This document shows positions 46,299-55,733 of a stretch of DNA of 64,000 nucleotides, piece after piece. The stretch covers positions 62,001-126,000 of the forward strand of contig NZ_CP095855.1 of assembly GCF_023100805.1 (NCBI RefSeq), in the 5' to 3' direction. Position numbers and translations under genes: made by a program. Source of the DNA: Chitinophaga filiformis. GTDB taxonomy: Bacteria > Bacteroidota > Bacteroidia > Chitinophagales > Chitinophagaceae. Every line of letters begins with the position of its first letter. Position 1 is the stretch's first letter. The notes below the pieces were generated by a model that ran no database searches, was not told where the DNA came from, and was given only the letters and a program-made list of their open reading frames with translations.

Positions 46299-47300
46299 AT
46301 GTACCCTACATTATTCGAAGAGAACAAACTACTGTTAATTGACCGCCTGGACCGGGCGTATTTTCCTGCTGCCAACATACCAACTGAGTATCTGCCCCTT
46401 ATCATACCCCATGCTGGCTTGTATTATGAACAGGATGATGATTATAGTATGCTGTCGCAGCATGTCCAGTTAGGACCTTTCTCTTTATGGCTGCACGATG
46501 TATTTGCCCATAAGGATATTGTATTGCGGCCCTATGCCCCTTTTCATCTCTGGGCCCTGCATTTTATGTATGAAGATACCCTGCGCGCCGTATCGTCCAA
46601 AACAGATATATTTACCCTGGAGGAAAGACAGTGCAACCTGTTCAACCTCTACTCCCACATGCTGCGCGTACCCATGCAGGGAGGACAGAAAGTGCTTTCA
46701 TTCCATATCAATATACTGCCATCAGACCTGATGTTGCTCGTACAACACTATCCGGGTCTTTATTATCTCGCCAACAAAAGGGTGCAAAGGACATCCAGCG
46801 TTATTAACGAAAAGCCTTACCGTATTAATGCTGTTTGTAATATGCTGATCCAGAACATCCTGTCATGCCGCTACTTGGAGATGCCTGCCGCCTGCTTTTT
46901 GCAGCGCTGCTGCCTGGACCTTTTCCTCAATTTCGCCCAGCAGGATGCCATCTCTGACGAGATCGCCACTCCCACTGAGGCGCAAACGGCCCTTTTTAAC
47001 CAGATCTTCATGTACCTGACTGAGCATCCGCACATCCGGCACGACGTGCAGGACCTGGCCAAAATGTTCGATATACCAGGCGCGAAACTGGCCCAGGGCT
47101 TCCGGGCGCATTTCAGTATGGGGCTCGTTCCCTTCCTGCAGATGCAGAAAATGATGATGATCTACCACACGCTCATGCAAAAGGCTTGCACCTTGCGCGA
47201 TGTGGCACTCGTAGCCGGTTATGCACACACAGAAGAGATGGTAAGCGACCTGGAAAAGTATTACAGCTGCAACCTGGCTGCCTTGCGCAGAAGCATGTAA
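46299..47300 (+). CDS. AraC-like regulator, paralog 4 (333 aa)
   Basis: A 333-residue member of the family at 18568, starting MYPTLFEENKLLLIDRLD. It has MLSQHVQLGPFSLWLHDV, NLFNLYSHML and a C-terminal helix-turn-helix (KLAQGFRAHFSMGLVPFLQM, then LRDVALVAGYAHTEEM). Unlike the three other copies it is not preceded by sigma and FecR genes. It is followed by a clear intrinsic terminator. It may be an expanded copy that regulates a remote target. Confidence 0.8.
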   Translation: MYPTLFEENKLLLIDRLDRAYFPAANIPTEYLPLIIPHAGLYYEQDDDYSMLSQHVQLGPFSLWLHDVFAHKDIVLRPYAPFHLWALHFMYEDTLRAVSSKTDIFTLEERQCNLFNLYSHMLRVPMQGGQKVLSFHINILPSDLMLLVQHYPGLYYLANKRVQRTSSVINEKPYRINAVCNMLIQNILSCRYLEMPAACFLQRCCLDLFLNFAQQDAISDEIATPTEAQTALFNQIFMYLTEHPHIRHDVQDLAKMFDIPGAKLAQGFRAHFSMGLVPFLQMQKMMMIYHTLMQKACTLRDVALVAGYAHTEEMVSDLEKYYSCNLAALRRSM

Positions 47301-47325
47301 ATTTCATTTTGCATTGTTTACCACG

Positions 47326-47348
47326 AAGCTCCTACAGGAGCTTTTTTT
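47326..47348 (+). terminator. Rho-independent terminator
   Basis: AAGCTCC (47326-47332) and GGAGCTT (47337-47343) pair around a 4-base loop, followed by a T run to 47348. This is the most canonical terminator in the window. It lies 25 bp after the AraC-like gene. Confidence 0.9.
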
Positions 47349-47479
47349 GTGCCCCCTTACACCCGTCCCTCCAAAGTTTTTCTCCTCATCTCCTAAGTTC
47401 ACTTCTGCCCCGCACGCCTACCTTTGGAAAGAACGAAAACTGTATACTACCATTTTAGAGTTTCTCCAAAAGTTAGCCC

Positions 47480-49126
47480 ATGGATCAGCCCATTTTAATA
47501 CCACAAACAGATAGCCAGGTTCCCGTAAAACGCAAAGCCATTATTATAGGAGCCGGTCCCGCCGGATTAACGGCCGCATACGAATTGTTGAAGAGATCCG
47601 ACATCATCCCGGTTATCCTGGAAAAGTCAGGAGACATTGGTGGTATCTCAAAGACCATTAACTATAAAGGTAACCGCATGGACATTGGCGGTCACCGCTT
47701 CTTTTCGAAGTCAGACCGCGTCATGAACTGGTGGCTGAACATCCTGCCAGCACAGGAAACAGGCAATGACCAGTTCACCATCAGCTACCAGAACAAATCC
47801 AGGCAGGTAAGGCCCGGTGACAGCGTCACGCCCGGCCACGCCGACAAGGTAATGCTGGTGAGGGAACGCCTCTCCCGCATCTACTTCCTGCGCAAGTTCT
47901 TTACTTACCCGATACAGCTTTCTATCGATACACTCAGGAAACTGGGAATAGGCACCACCATCTCTATCCTCGTTTCCTACCTTCAGGCCCAGCTCTCTCC
48001 CCGCAAGCCGGAGAACAGCCTGGAAGACTTTATGATCAACCGCTTCGGTAAAACACTGTACAAACTATTCTTCAGGGACTATACAGAAAAGGTTTGGGGC
48101 GTACCCTGCCACGAAATTCCGGCTGAATGGGGCGCACAGCGTATCAAAGGCGTGAGCATCCGCAAGGCCATTCAACACGCCATTCAATCGGCCGTAAAGA
48201 AGAAGAAAAAGAAAACAGGCGACATTGCCCAGAAAGATACCGAAACCAGCCTGATCGAGCAGTTCCTCTACCCTAAACTCGGCCCCGGCCAGCTATGGGA
48301 AGAAGTGGCCCGCCAGGTACAGGAAATGGGCGGCACCATCCTGATGCACCACGACGTAATATCTGTCAATACACAGGACGGTAAGGTAGTGGCCGTAGAA
48401 GCCTTTAACAAACAAGACCTCCAGACCATTGAATTAAAAGGGGACTTTTTCTTCAGCACCATGCCGATAAAAGAGCTCATTGCCAGCATGGATGCCGACA
48501 TACCACAGAATGTACGGGAAGTAGCAGCCGGGCTGCAATACCGCGATTTCATCACCGTGGGCATATTGCTTCAGAACCTCTCAGAACAGGACAAACGCAC
48601 CGGTAAATGGAAGCCCTTACAGCTGAAAGATACCTGGATCTACATCCAGGAAAAAGATGTAAAAGTAGGCCGCCTGCAGCTGTTCAACAACTGGAGCCCC
48701 TACCTGGTGAAAGATCCTAACACCGCCTGGGTAGGCATGGAATTCTTCTGTAATGAAACAGACGATTTCTGGAAACTGCCCGATGAAAAGATTGCGGCAC
48801 TCGCCATCCGCGAGCTGCAGAAAATAGGATTGGCCAATGCGAATGACGTGCTGGATTCTACTGTGCTGCGCGTAGAGAAAACCTACCCGGCCTATTTCGG
48901 CGCCTACGAACACTTTGATGAAGTGAAACAATATGTAAATACCTTCCCCAACCTCTTCCTCGTAGGCAGGAACGGTATGCACAAGTATAACAACGCTGAC
49001 CACTCCATGCTCACAGCAATGGTGGCAGTAGACAATATCATTGCTGGTGAAACAGGGAAAGATAACATCTGGTCCATCAATACGGAACAGGAGTATCATG
49101 AAGAAAAAACGGGACAGCATGCCTGA
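47480..49126 (+). CDS. FAD-dependent oxidoreductase, UDP-galactopyranose mutase / protoporphyrinogen-oxidase-like
   Basis: A 548-residue flavoprotein with a dinucleotide-binding start [16 protein letters not shown] (about residues 21-36) and a second FAD-contact motif [16 protein letters not shown] (about 63-78). The C-terminal FAD motif is around [17 protein letters not shown]. The fold is shared by UDP-galactopyranose mutases, protoporphyrinogen oxidases and amine oxidases. In this phylum the longer form is usually linked to cell-surface polysaccharide pathways. The residues around 175-250 contain a Lys-rich loop. The exact reaction cannot be fixed from sequence. It is preceded by a terminator and appears to be a single-gene unit. 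Confidence 0.85.
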   Translation: MDQPILIPQTDSQVPVKRKAIIIGAGPAGLTAAYELLKRSDIIPVILEKSGDIGGISKTINYKGNRMDIGGHRFFSKSDRVMNWWLNILPAQETGNDQFTISYQNKSRQVRPGDSVTPGHADKVMLVRERLSRIYFLRKFFTYPIQLSIDTLRKLGIGTTISILVSYLQAQLSPRKPENSLEDFMINRFGKTLYKLFFRDYTEKVWGVPCHEIPAEWGAQRIKGVSIRKAIQHAIQSAVKKKKKKTGDIAQKDTETSLIEQFLYPKLGPGQLWEEVARQVQEMGGTILMHHDVISVNTQDGKVVAVEAFNKQDLQTIELKGDFFFSTMPIKELIASMDADIPQNVREVAAGLQYRDFITVGILLQNLSEQDKRTGKWKPLQLKDTWIYIQEKDVKVGRLQLFNNWSPYLVKDPNTAWVGMEFFCNETDDFWKLPDEKIAALAIRELQKIGLANANDVLDSTVLRVEKTYPAYFGAYEHFDEVKQYVNTFPNLFLVGRNGMHKYNNADHSMLTAMVAVDNIIAGETGKDNIWSINTEQEYHEEKTGQHA

Positions 49127-49142
49127 TGGCTGTATAAGAAAT

Positions 49143-49166
49143 TAGCCGGGCACGATTGCCCGGCTA
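49143..49166 (+). terminator. Hairpin after the flavoprotein gene
   Basis: TAGCCGGGCA and TGCCCGGCTA form a perfect 10-bp stem with a 4-base loop 16 bp after the stop codon. No T run follows. It is a likely terminator or mRNA-stabilising element. Confidence 0.6.
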
Positions 49167-49495
49167 CATGTATACAGACTAAAAAATTCAATCAGGATGT
49201 AATGATACACCTTTCAACATGGAAATAAGTTAATGCGAGGTTAACAGAATGAAATTTCCCTTTTGTAACCACAGAGTTCATCCGGCGCTTCATGCCACTG
49301 TTTCCTTCAGCGTCGCGATTACGCTGATCGTTGACCCGGCTGTAGGACTATTGGCCTGGTAGCGGTAAACACCACACCCGGGCCATTTTCCTGCAACAGC
49401 AAGATATGGCGGATCAGGAATTAAGTATCTGGCATAATACTATCCGTAGACGTAATTCCTGGTTCCAGATTTTATAAATCCCTAATTCATTTTAC
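49167..49495. other. Intergenic region
   Basis: A 329-base stretch between the flavoprotein gene and the 399-residue protein gene. No open frame of interest is seen. The promoter of the downstream gene should be here, but I cannot point to a convincing element. Confidence 0.4.
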
Positions 49496-50695
49496 ATGCG
49501 AACGCCATTGTTACCACTGCAGCAACTGCTGGACAGCATGCAACACCCGCCACGCCCTAATGATCCTGACGCCTATGAAATTGCCAGTTCCATGCATAAA
49601 CAATCCCTTGCCGCAATAGAAGATATTACCCTGGCATTTGAAGAATGCCTGGCCGCTGGTGTCAGCGAACAAACCATTCAGAAATATGTGAGCACCTGCC
49701 AGGAAAAGATCACGGCGCTTTGCAACGACGTGCCTTTCAGCTGGCTGGAAGTGGAAACATCTGCCCCTGTGGAATATGACGAATGGCGCTACCTCTGTAA
49801 TGACATCTGCCACCAGCTGGAAGATCTCATCCTGTACCTCATGTTTACCTATGCCAAGTATTACAACAAAATGGCGGTCACGCCAAACGTGTACCGGGAA
49901 CTGATGCGGCAACGCATCGCTCCCGGTCTTTCTGTGATCCGCAGCTGGTTCAGCGAAACAGACGAAAGCTGCAGGGAACTGCAAATGATGATCCTCAGTC
50001 TCTACGATGCATTCCTGCCGGAAGTGCCTAACAAAATGAACCACTACCAGCTGGACTTTCTCCGCGAGCTGCAACAGGCCCTGCTCAAATACTGGTCGCA
50101 GGAAGACAATACAATGGAACATGGCCTATTACAACAATTGCTCTTTTCCCTCAACTTCAACAGTACCGATTATTATCACTATTGCACTTCCTATATCAGT
50201 CAGCAACTGGCAGAACTGCCAGACACGCATACCCAGCTGGACCTCCTCTCCTTCATCCATAAAACGCTTTGCCAGATACCGGTGAAACAAGGCCTGGCCT
50301 ACAGCTATGATTCACCATCTATCATTGCACTACTGAAGGAATGGCTGCAGGTAGAAAGTAAATACCGGCAAACCAGGACGAAACGTCATTCCTCCAAAAG
50401 TGTGCAGCAGTTCAAAACCCTGCCTGAAAATTTTAAACTGCAAACGAACCTGACACTGCCGGAGCTGGCAGCATTTTTCAGGGTCTTAAAAGAAGCCGGC
50501 ATCATAGAGAACAGGAATATGCAGGATGTATTCCGCCTGCTTGCCCTCTGTTTCTCCGTGCAGAAAAAAGAGGCATTCGAAGGAAGCCTGTTCCAGTCAC
50601 ATTACTATCGTATGTCCACAGATACTTTAAAAAAGATGGAGGACCTGGCGCTTTCGCTCGTCAGGAAAACCTGGCAGCTGAAAAAAGGGATGTAA
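49496..50695 (+). CDS. Conserved hypothetical protein with RteC-like C-terminal region (399 aa)
   Basis: A 399-residue, mostly helical, soluble protein. The last about 85 residues (LTLPELAAFFRVLKEAGIIE, then a Val/Leu-rich stretch and a basic end) resemble the C-terminal domain of RteC-type regulators of Bacteroidota. The motif LNFNSTDYYHYCTSYIS in the middle also occurs in the truncated gene at the left window edge, so it is a family of at least two genes here. No DNA-binding motif is obvious. A regulatory role is possible. The RteC link rests on the pattern of hydrophobic and charged residues and not on a clear domain match. Confidence 0.65.
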   Translation: MRTPLLPLQQLLDSMQHPPRPNDPDAYEIASSMHKQSLAAIEDITLAFEECLAAGVSEQTIQKYVSTCQEKITALCNDVPFSWLEVETSAPVEYDEWRYLCNDICHQLEDLILYLMFTYAKYYNKMAVTPNVYRELMRQRIAPGLSVIRSWFSETDESCRELQMMILSLYDAFLPEVPNKMNHYQLDFLRELQQALLKYWSQEDNTMEHGLLQQLLFSLNFNSTDYYHYCTSYISQQLAELPDTHTQLDLLSFIHKTLCQIPVKQGLAYSYDSPSIIALLKEWLQVESKYRQTRTKRHSSKSVQQFKTLPENFKLQTNLTLPELAAFFRVLKEAGIIENRNMQDVFRLLALCFSVQKKEAFEGSLFQSHYYRMSTDTLKKMEDLALSLVRKTWQLKKGM

Positions 50696-50710
50696 GCCAC
50701 TGTACATGGC

Positions 50711-51955
50711 CTACTTTTTCTTCTTCTTTTTTTTCTTCATCATTTCCTGCTGTTTGTTATGTTCATCCAGCAGCAACTGCCAGTTATCGTTCGGGATATC
50801 TTCAGAGAAACTGATCGTTTGCCGGTAATCATTCTTATCTATTTTCATGACGGTGATGTCCTTACCAATGTAAGTCTGGATAGCTTCCAGCACCGGCTTT
50901 TCTTCTTCACTGCAAAAAGAGACGGCCTGTCCTTTCTTCACGCCCCTGCCTGTACGTCCTACACGGTGTACATAGTTTTCCGGCACCTCCGGCAGGTCGT
51001 AATTCACTACGTAATCCACATCCGGGATATCAATACCCCGGGCATTCACATCTGTGGTGATCAACAGTTTGACATCTCCCTTTTTGAACTCTTCCATCAC
51101 CTGCAGGCGGTCGTCCTGCTCCTTGCCGCCATGCATGGCCAGGGACTTTACCCCCACACGCTCCATGGCAGCCACCACCCTTTCCGCCCGCACTTTCGTG
51201 CGCACAAATACCAGGATCTTACTGTCGGGGAACTCTTTTACCAGTCTTTCCAGGAAGAAACGTTTATCGTCCATTTCCACAAAGGCTACGGCATGCTGTA
51301 CGTTCTTAGATACAGGGTCCTGCGGGGAGATCTGGATCCTGATAGGGTTTCTGACTACAGAATAGGCCAGGTCTTTGATCTCTTCATCGATAGTGGCAGA
51401 AAAGAAGAGGGTCTGGTGCTTACGGGGAAGGTGTTTCAGTACATCCCGGATGTCCCGGATGAAACCGAGGTCCAGCATATGGTCTGCCTCATCCAGGATC
51501 AGGATGTCCGTCTGGCCGAGGTCAATAAAGCCCCGGCTGATCAGGTCGAACATGCGGCCTGGTGTAGCAATCAGCACATCCACGCCCTGGGCCAGCTTCT
51601 TCAGCTGTGGCGCCTCGTCCACGCCCCCATGTAGTCCTAATATGTTCAGTTTTGTGTACTTACCTATCGTTTCAAACACGCCCGAGATCTGCACAGCCAG
51701 TTCGCGGGTGGGTACCATTACCACGCATCTCACTTCCCCCTTCGCTTTCCGGGGATGGTACCTTTGCAGCATATGCAGCACAGGAATAGCAAAAGCGGCT
51801 GTTTTACCCGTTCCTGTCTGTGCAATGGCCAATACATCATCTCCCTTCAGGATGGAAGGAATCGCCTTAAATTGAATATCCGTAGGACGTTTAAAACCCA
51901 ACTCGGCTAAACTTCTCTTAATCTCTTCGGAAATATGGTACTGCTCAAACTTCAT
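50711..51955 (-). CDS. DEAD-box ATP-dependent RNA helicase (RhlE-like)
   Basis: A 414-residue RNA helicase. Motifs: Q motif FKRPTDIQFKAIP (about 23-35), I AQTGTGKT, Ia PTRELA, II LDEADHMLDLG, III SAT, IV/V-type TTDVNARGIDIP and VI HRVGRTGRG. A short C-terminal tail ends in a poly-Lys stretch encoded by a T-rich run near 50714-50740. It unwinds structured RNA, in ribosome assembly or mRNA decay, and the basic tail may add RNA binding. It is convergent with the RteC-like gene. Confidence 0.95.
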   Translation of the reverse strand: MKFEQYHISEEIKRSLAELGFKRPTDIQFKAIPSILKGDDVLAIAQTGTGKTAAFAIPVLHMLQRYHPRKAKGEVRCVVMVPTRELAVQISGVFETIGKYTKLNILGLHGGVDEAPQLKKLAQGVDVLIATPGRMFDLISRGFIDLGQTDILILDEADHMLDLGFIRDIRDVLKHLPRKHQTLFFSATIDEEIKDLAYSVVRNPIRIQISPQDPVSKNVQHAVAFVEMDDKRFFLERLVKEFPDSKILVFVRTKVRAERVVAAMERVGVKSLAMHGGKEQDDRLQVMEEFKKGDVKLLITTDVNARGIDIPDVDYVVNYDLPEVPENYVHRVGRTGRGVKKGQAVSFCSEEEKPVLEAIQTYIGKDITVMKIDKNDYRQTISFSEDIPNDNWQLLLDEHNKQQEMMKKKKKKKK

Positions 51956-52093
51956 GCGGCAAAGATAAGGCTAGCAACTGACATTGGCGAAAGGAGGGCA
52001 TGGGGGGGAGATCAGACCTACTGATTAAGCGTCAGTAGCCCCGGGTATTGGCGTACAAATTGTAATGGCTATCTTTAAAGATAATTCAATTGC

Positions 52094-52762
52094 ATGAGAG
52101 GCAGATTCTTTGTCAGATTACACCCCATACACCGCGTATTGATCAGTGCAGGTATTGCCGGCGGGGTATTCCTGCTTACACAGACCTTGTCCCTGACCCC
52201 GCTGATCCGTATCGTATTGCTCTGGGATGTATTCGCCCTTGCATATAACATTACCTGCTGGGCCGTGTTCTTTAACCGTACTGTGGATGAGATCCGGAAA
52301 TATGCCCGGAAAGAGGATGGCAGCCGCATCTTTGTATTCATCGTAATACTCCTGGCCTGTTTTGCCAGTATGCTGATGGTATTGCTGCTCATGATATCTG
52401 ACGAATCAAAAGAAGCGGATAAACTACTGTATATCCCTGTGGCCATTGCCGGCATCCTGTTTTCCTGGACCATGGTGCATACCATGTTTGCCTTCCACTA
52501 TGCCCATATCTACTATGACGACGATGAAGACCATGTGGAAAAACAGGCAGGTGGCCTGGAATTCCCGGAAGAACCGGAGCCTGACTACCTGGATTTTGCC
52601 TATTTCTCTTTTGTGATCGGGATGACCTTCCAGGTATCGGACGTGGAGATCAGCGCCCGTAAATTGCGGCGTATAGCGCTGTTACACGGCCTGCTGGCTT
52701 TTGGACTAAATACCTTCGTGGTAGCACTGACCATCAACCTGGTGGCAGGGCTGAGGAGTTAA
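52094..52762 (+). CDS. DUF1345 family membrane protein
   Basis: A 222-residue polytopic membrane protein with about five helices. The last third contains DYLDFAYFSFVIGMTFQVSDVEI, the hallmark of DUF1345. Function is not known; the family is widespread in bacteria. It is divergent from the helicase gene and convergent with the HTTM gene. Confidence 0.9.
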   Translation: MRGRFFVRLHPIHRVLISAGIAGGVFLLTQTLSLTPLIRIVLLWDVFALAYNITCWAVFFNRTVDEIRKYARKEDGSRIFVFIVILLACFASMLMVLLLMISDESKEADKLLYIPVAIAGILFSWTMVHTMFAFHYAHIYYDDDEDHVEKQAGGLEFPEEPEPDYLDFAYFSFVIGMTFQVSDVEISARKLRRIALLHGLLAFGLNTFVVALTINLVAGLRS

Positions 52763-52786
52763 ACAATATCAATGGATGTTGAGCAG

Positions 52787-53752
52787 CTATTCAAAATGGC
52801 TCCAGAATGCCTGTGTAGCCAGCTGCCCGGCCCTCTGCAGGCGTTTTCTTTCCCGCAGGGGCTGTACCATTGAGCGGTAGGCCTGTTGCAGATAAGGCCA
52901 GCCAAAGGCCGCGGTATTGAAAATGATCATGATGGAAGAGAATAATTGTAATCCCATAAACAGGGCAATACCCAGGTGCATCAGCACCACTCCCAGATAA
53001 GCATAGGGGCGGCTGCGGCGCCACCAGATAAAGAACGGATATCCTATTTCCAGTAGCAGCGTACTCCAACCGATCACTTTTGCCAGCAAGGGATAACTGG
53101 CTATCCAGTGCATATCAAAACGGGCAAACTGTCCCTGCATCAGGGTTTGCCAGATGGCTTCCCCATTCCACCATTGTATGCCCATGGCCTTTTCAAGACC
53201 TGAAGCGATATATACAACACACAGGTGCAATTGCAATACTCTTATCGACAGTGTATTCCATTCCGTTGCCAGGGGCCTGGTATGTGGAGAAAAGGTATCC
53301 CAGGCATACACGGCGCCCACCGGCATGATAATGCAATAGAACAGGGCAATATGCATAAACGTTTCTACGCCATATGCGGCCATGAAACCGGTATTGATAA
53401 ACGTAAAGTGTAATGCCCATGCTACAAAAGCCGCATAACGGGTGTATTTCCCCAACAGCAATAAGGCAAGGCTGCATAAGTATAGGCCCATCAGCACATA
53501 TACCCAGGTATCTGCCGCAACACCCGTTACACGCACCAATGGCTGCAACCAGGATAACTGGGGCATATAGGGATCTACAATACCACTGCTGAGCGACCAG
53601 GGTACGAGCCCGTCCGCACCGTACAACAGGGTAATGCTCCCTGCCAGCCAGCCGCCCTGGACGAGTCCCAGCAGGGCAATCGCTATTCTGAAAAATGCCA
53701 GTGGCTCGCCCGTGGAAGGAGCCAGGAAGAAGCGTTTAAGATAGGTAAGCAT
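52787..53752 (-). CDS. HTTM-domain membrane protein (vitamin-K-dependent gamma-carboxylase-like)
   Basis: A 321-residue polytopic membrane protein with about eight helices. The first helix region FFRIAIALLGLVQGGWL and the segment VYIASGLEKAMGIQWWNGEAIW are typical of HTTM proteins, which are related to the eukaryotic vitamin-K-dependent gamma-carboxylase but are usually thought to lack its activity. The function in bacteria is unknown. It lies 12 bp downstream of the small exported protein gene 53765-54262 and forms one unit with it. Confidence 0.87.
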   Translation of the reverse strand: MLTYLKRFFLAPSTGEPLAFFRIAIALLGLVQGGWLAGSITLLYGADGLVPWSLSSGIVDPYMPQLSWLQPLVRVTGVAADTWVYVLMGLYLCSLALLLLGKYTRYAAFVAWALHFTFINTGFMAAYGVETFMHIALFYCIIMPVGAVYAWDTFSPHTRPLATEWNTLSIRVLQLHLCVVYIASGLEKAMGIQWWNGEAIWQTLMQGQFARFDMHWIASYPLLAKVIGWSTLLLEIGYPFFIWWRRSRPYAYLGVVLMHLGIALFMGLQLFSSIMIIFNTAAFGWPYLQQAYRSMVQPLRERKRLQRAGQLATQAFWSHFE

Positions 53753-53764
53753 AGTAGCAAGGTT

Positions 53765-54262
53765 TTAAATCTTTGAGGGGGTTTTTCTAAAATCTTTCAC
53801 CAGGAAGGGTTCCCACTTCGGCGTAGCGCCGGCACGGAATGCAGCCATATCCGGCACCCTCTTGCCGATAACGGTGACACGCACCATCTGGCTGGAAGGA
53901 TTCTGACGTAACATATAGGCAGCACAGCTCTTGGCCAGCAATGACTGCGCTTCGTCTATACTGAAGAAGTTATAGATGGTTTGTATACGGCGGTTGCATT
54001 CGGTATTGCTGCTTTCCAGCCGGGTTACACGCTGATGCCTACCATCTGCCAGGGTGTACACCACCGCTATTTCATTGCCGATACGTGGTGCAAAAAAGCT
54101 GAAGATATTTCCACTGCCGGTATAATCGCCATAGGCCGTGACCTGTTTCAGCAGCCAGGATTTATGCGTGGTCCATTCTTCCAGGTGAGCGGCGTGTAAG
54201 GCTGCTATCGTTAAATGGAAGATGGCGAGGCCTATCCAGCAGAGATGTTTGGTCGTGATCAT
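53765..54262 (-). CDS. Small membrane-anchored protein linked to the HTTM gene (165 aa)
   Basis: A 165-residue protein with one N-terminal membrane or signal segment (about 7-24, IGLAIFHLTIAALHAAH) and a soluble extracytoplasmic part of about 135 residues. The start at 54262 is chosen because the upstream extension runs into a repeat region. No domain is recognised. Its 12-bp spacing from the HTTM gene suggests a two-protein complex. Confidence 0.75.
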   Translation of the reverse strand: MITTKHLCWIGLAIFHLTIAALHAAHLEEWTTHKSWLLKQVTAYGDYTGSGNIFSFFAPRIGNEIAVVYTLADGRHQRVTRLESSNTECNRRIQTIYNFFSIDEAQSLLAKSCAAYMLRQNPSSQMVRVTVIGKRVPDMAAFRAGATPKWEPFLVKDFRKTPSKI

Positions 54263-54310
54263 GATTGATGTGGTTTGGTTACGATTTCGTTCAGCGGTTC
54301 CGATTATCAT

Positions 54311-54363
54311 CCCCCGTTGAAAACGGGGGCTACAAACACGGCGCTCCTGACGGAGCGATATGC
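54311..54363. repeat. REP-like palindromic repeat, copy 1
   Basis: A 53-base unit made of two hairpins: CCCCCGTT with AACGGGGG (a 3-base centre) and GCGCTCC with GGAGCG. The two are joined by CTACAAACACG, and the unit ends in GATATGC. The same unit recurs at 54543. The palindromic nature and copy number suggest an extragenic repeat family, possibly mobilised by a REP-associated transposase. Confidence 0.75.
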
Positions 54364-54542
54364 ATTGCCGGAAAACGTTTGATCCCGTTCACCGGTTCCG
54401 ATTCCGTCCACGGTTCCAGGTGTTCATCCGTTGGTTATGGGTTCATCACCGTTCGTGATTCCCATCCACGGGTTACGGGTTCGTTCATTGGTTCCGATTT
54501 CCATCCATGGGTTACGTTTTCATTCACCGGTTCCGATTTCAT
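54364..54542. repeat. Degenerate short tandem array between the REP-like copies
   Basis: About eight units of roughly 16-23 bases are built from GGTTCCGATT, TTCATCCA and GGGTTACG. The units vary in order and length. A few similar motifs also precede copy 1 (about 54270-54305). No open frame of interest is present. The array lies in the 450-bp gap between two genes on the same strand. Confidence 0.6.
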
Positions 54543-54598
54543 CCCCCCCGTTGAAAACGGGGGGCTACAAACACGGCGCTCCTGACGGAGCGATATGC
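54543..54598. repeat. REP-like palindromic repeat, copy 2
   Basis: A second copy of the unit at 54311, with the first stem extended by extra C and G bases (CCCCCCCGTT and AACGGGGGG). The remainder is identical up to GATATGC. Compensatory growth of both arms shows that the hairpin is kept. Confidence 0.75.
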
Positions 54599-54716
54599 GT
54601 AGCATTGTGGAACAATAGTTTTATAGCGTTTCAATGTTTCAGGGGCCAATAGACAGGAAGAGCACCGGCAATAATATTATTCCGATGCCCTTCGCTATGA
54701 CTGATGCATAACCATG

Positions 54717-55553
54717 TTAGAAACCGAGTACGGCGCCACCGGCTACTTCTTCCACGTTCAGTTTCTGGAAGCGGGTATCCAGGCGGGCGAAATTGGCGCG
54801 GATATCTTTCAGGATCTCAGGGTCGAAGCAACCGATCATGTTGGGGAACCTTCTCCTGAGGATATCTTCCCATTTCAGGCCATTGTAGATGGTCAGACGG
54901 GCGCCGGTAGTGGGCACCTGGGTAATATCGGCGGTGCCATAGAAACCACGGGTAAAGTAAGGCAGGGTGCCGGCGGGGATTGACAGACGGAATTTAGCCA
55001 GGGTGGCCTGTCCGATCACTTTCTGGTCCACTACGTCGGGCACTAAACGTGCACCTGCTTCCAGGAAGGATTTGGTAGCCAGCAGTTGCTGTCCTCTACC
55101 TACTTCAAATACGCCCAGGTCAAAGAACTGTTTAGGGTCCACTTTCTGTGCCAATGCTGCTGCGCGGGAGGCGATGTCCAGGTAGGGTATCATGGTAGGA
55201 CAGGTCTTGATCCAGATCTTCCGGAAGGGGATCTTTTCATAACCGATCTTAGCCAGTTCCGGGAATGGCGGACGGCCACCGGGACCAAAGAACTGTGTTT
55301 CTTCAGACAGGCTGCCATAACGGGCTTTGGTAATGTAATCGTTGACCGGTAATCCATCAAAAGCCAACAGATAGGTGTCTGGTGAAAGGTCTTTCAGGAT
55401 CGCATCCAGTTCGTCCGTGCCATCCAGTCGGGCGCCGGTTTCAGTCGTGGAACCAATAGATGTTTGAGGGGTAGCCTGCTGGTCTTTCTTGCAGGAGAAC
55501 AGTGACAGGGCGGCTATTGCAGCCAGGCCTGTAAACAATAGATGTCTACGCAT
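54717..55553 (-). CDS. Lipoprotein of unknown function (278 aa)
   Basis: A 278-residue lipoprotein (lipobox SLFSC at about residues 17-21, followed by KKD). The mature part contains several Asp-rich and aromatic segments but no recognised domain. It follows the DUF6520-like peptide gene E on the same strand and precedes the HTTM pair beyond the repeats. It is probably surface-exposed or periplasmic. Its function is unknown. Confidence 0.75.
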   Translation of the reverse strand: MRRHLLFTGLAAIAALSLFSCKKDQQATPQTSIGSTTETGARLDGTDELDAILKDLSPDTYLLAFDGLPVNDYITKARYGSLSEETQFFGPGGRPPFPELAKIGYEKIPFRKIWIKTCPTMIPYLDIASRAAALAQKVDPKQFFDLGVFEVGRGQQLLATKSFLEAGARLVPDVVDQKVIGQATLAKFRLSIPAGTLPYFTRGFYGTADITQVPTTGARLTIYNGLKWEDILRRRFPNMIGCFDPEILKDIRANFARLDTRFQKLNVEEVAGGAVLGF

Positions 55554-55733
55554 TTTCTTTGGGGTTTGTGGTTAATAATTAAATCGATGACACAAAACTC
55601 CGTCAATTAACCACACCCGTCAAGTGCAAAAACTCCTGTTTTACTACGTAGAAATACGCAAACAATGGAAAGCTCAACAGATGAGCCACCATCGGCGGCC
55701 CATCTGCTCATAATTTTTTACATGCTACTGCTC

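Noticed and set aside
50759..51634. 291-codon frame antisense to the helicase gene
   Set aside because: Long only because the helicase codons are constrained; His/Phe-rich and without family features.
54265..54652. Two open frames over the REP-like repeats
   Set aside because: They translate the repeats (Gly-Tyr-Lys-His-Gly-Ala repeats) and differ in frame; more likely non-coding.
52787..55553. Known gamma-carboxylation system
   Set aside because: HTTM proteins are only distant relatives of the carboxylase and no vitamin-K-cycle gene or Glu-rich substrate is evident.
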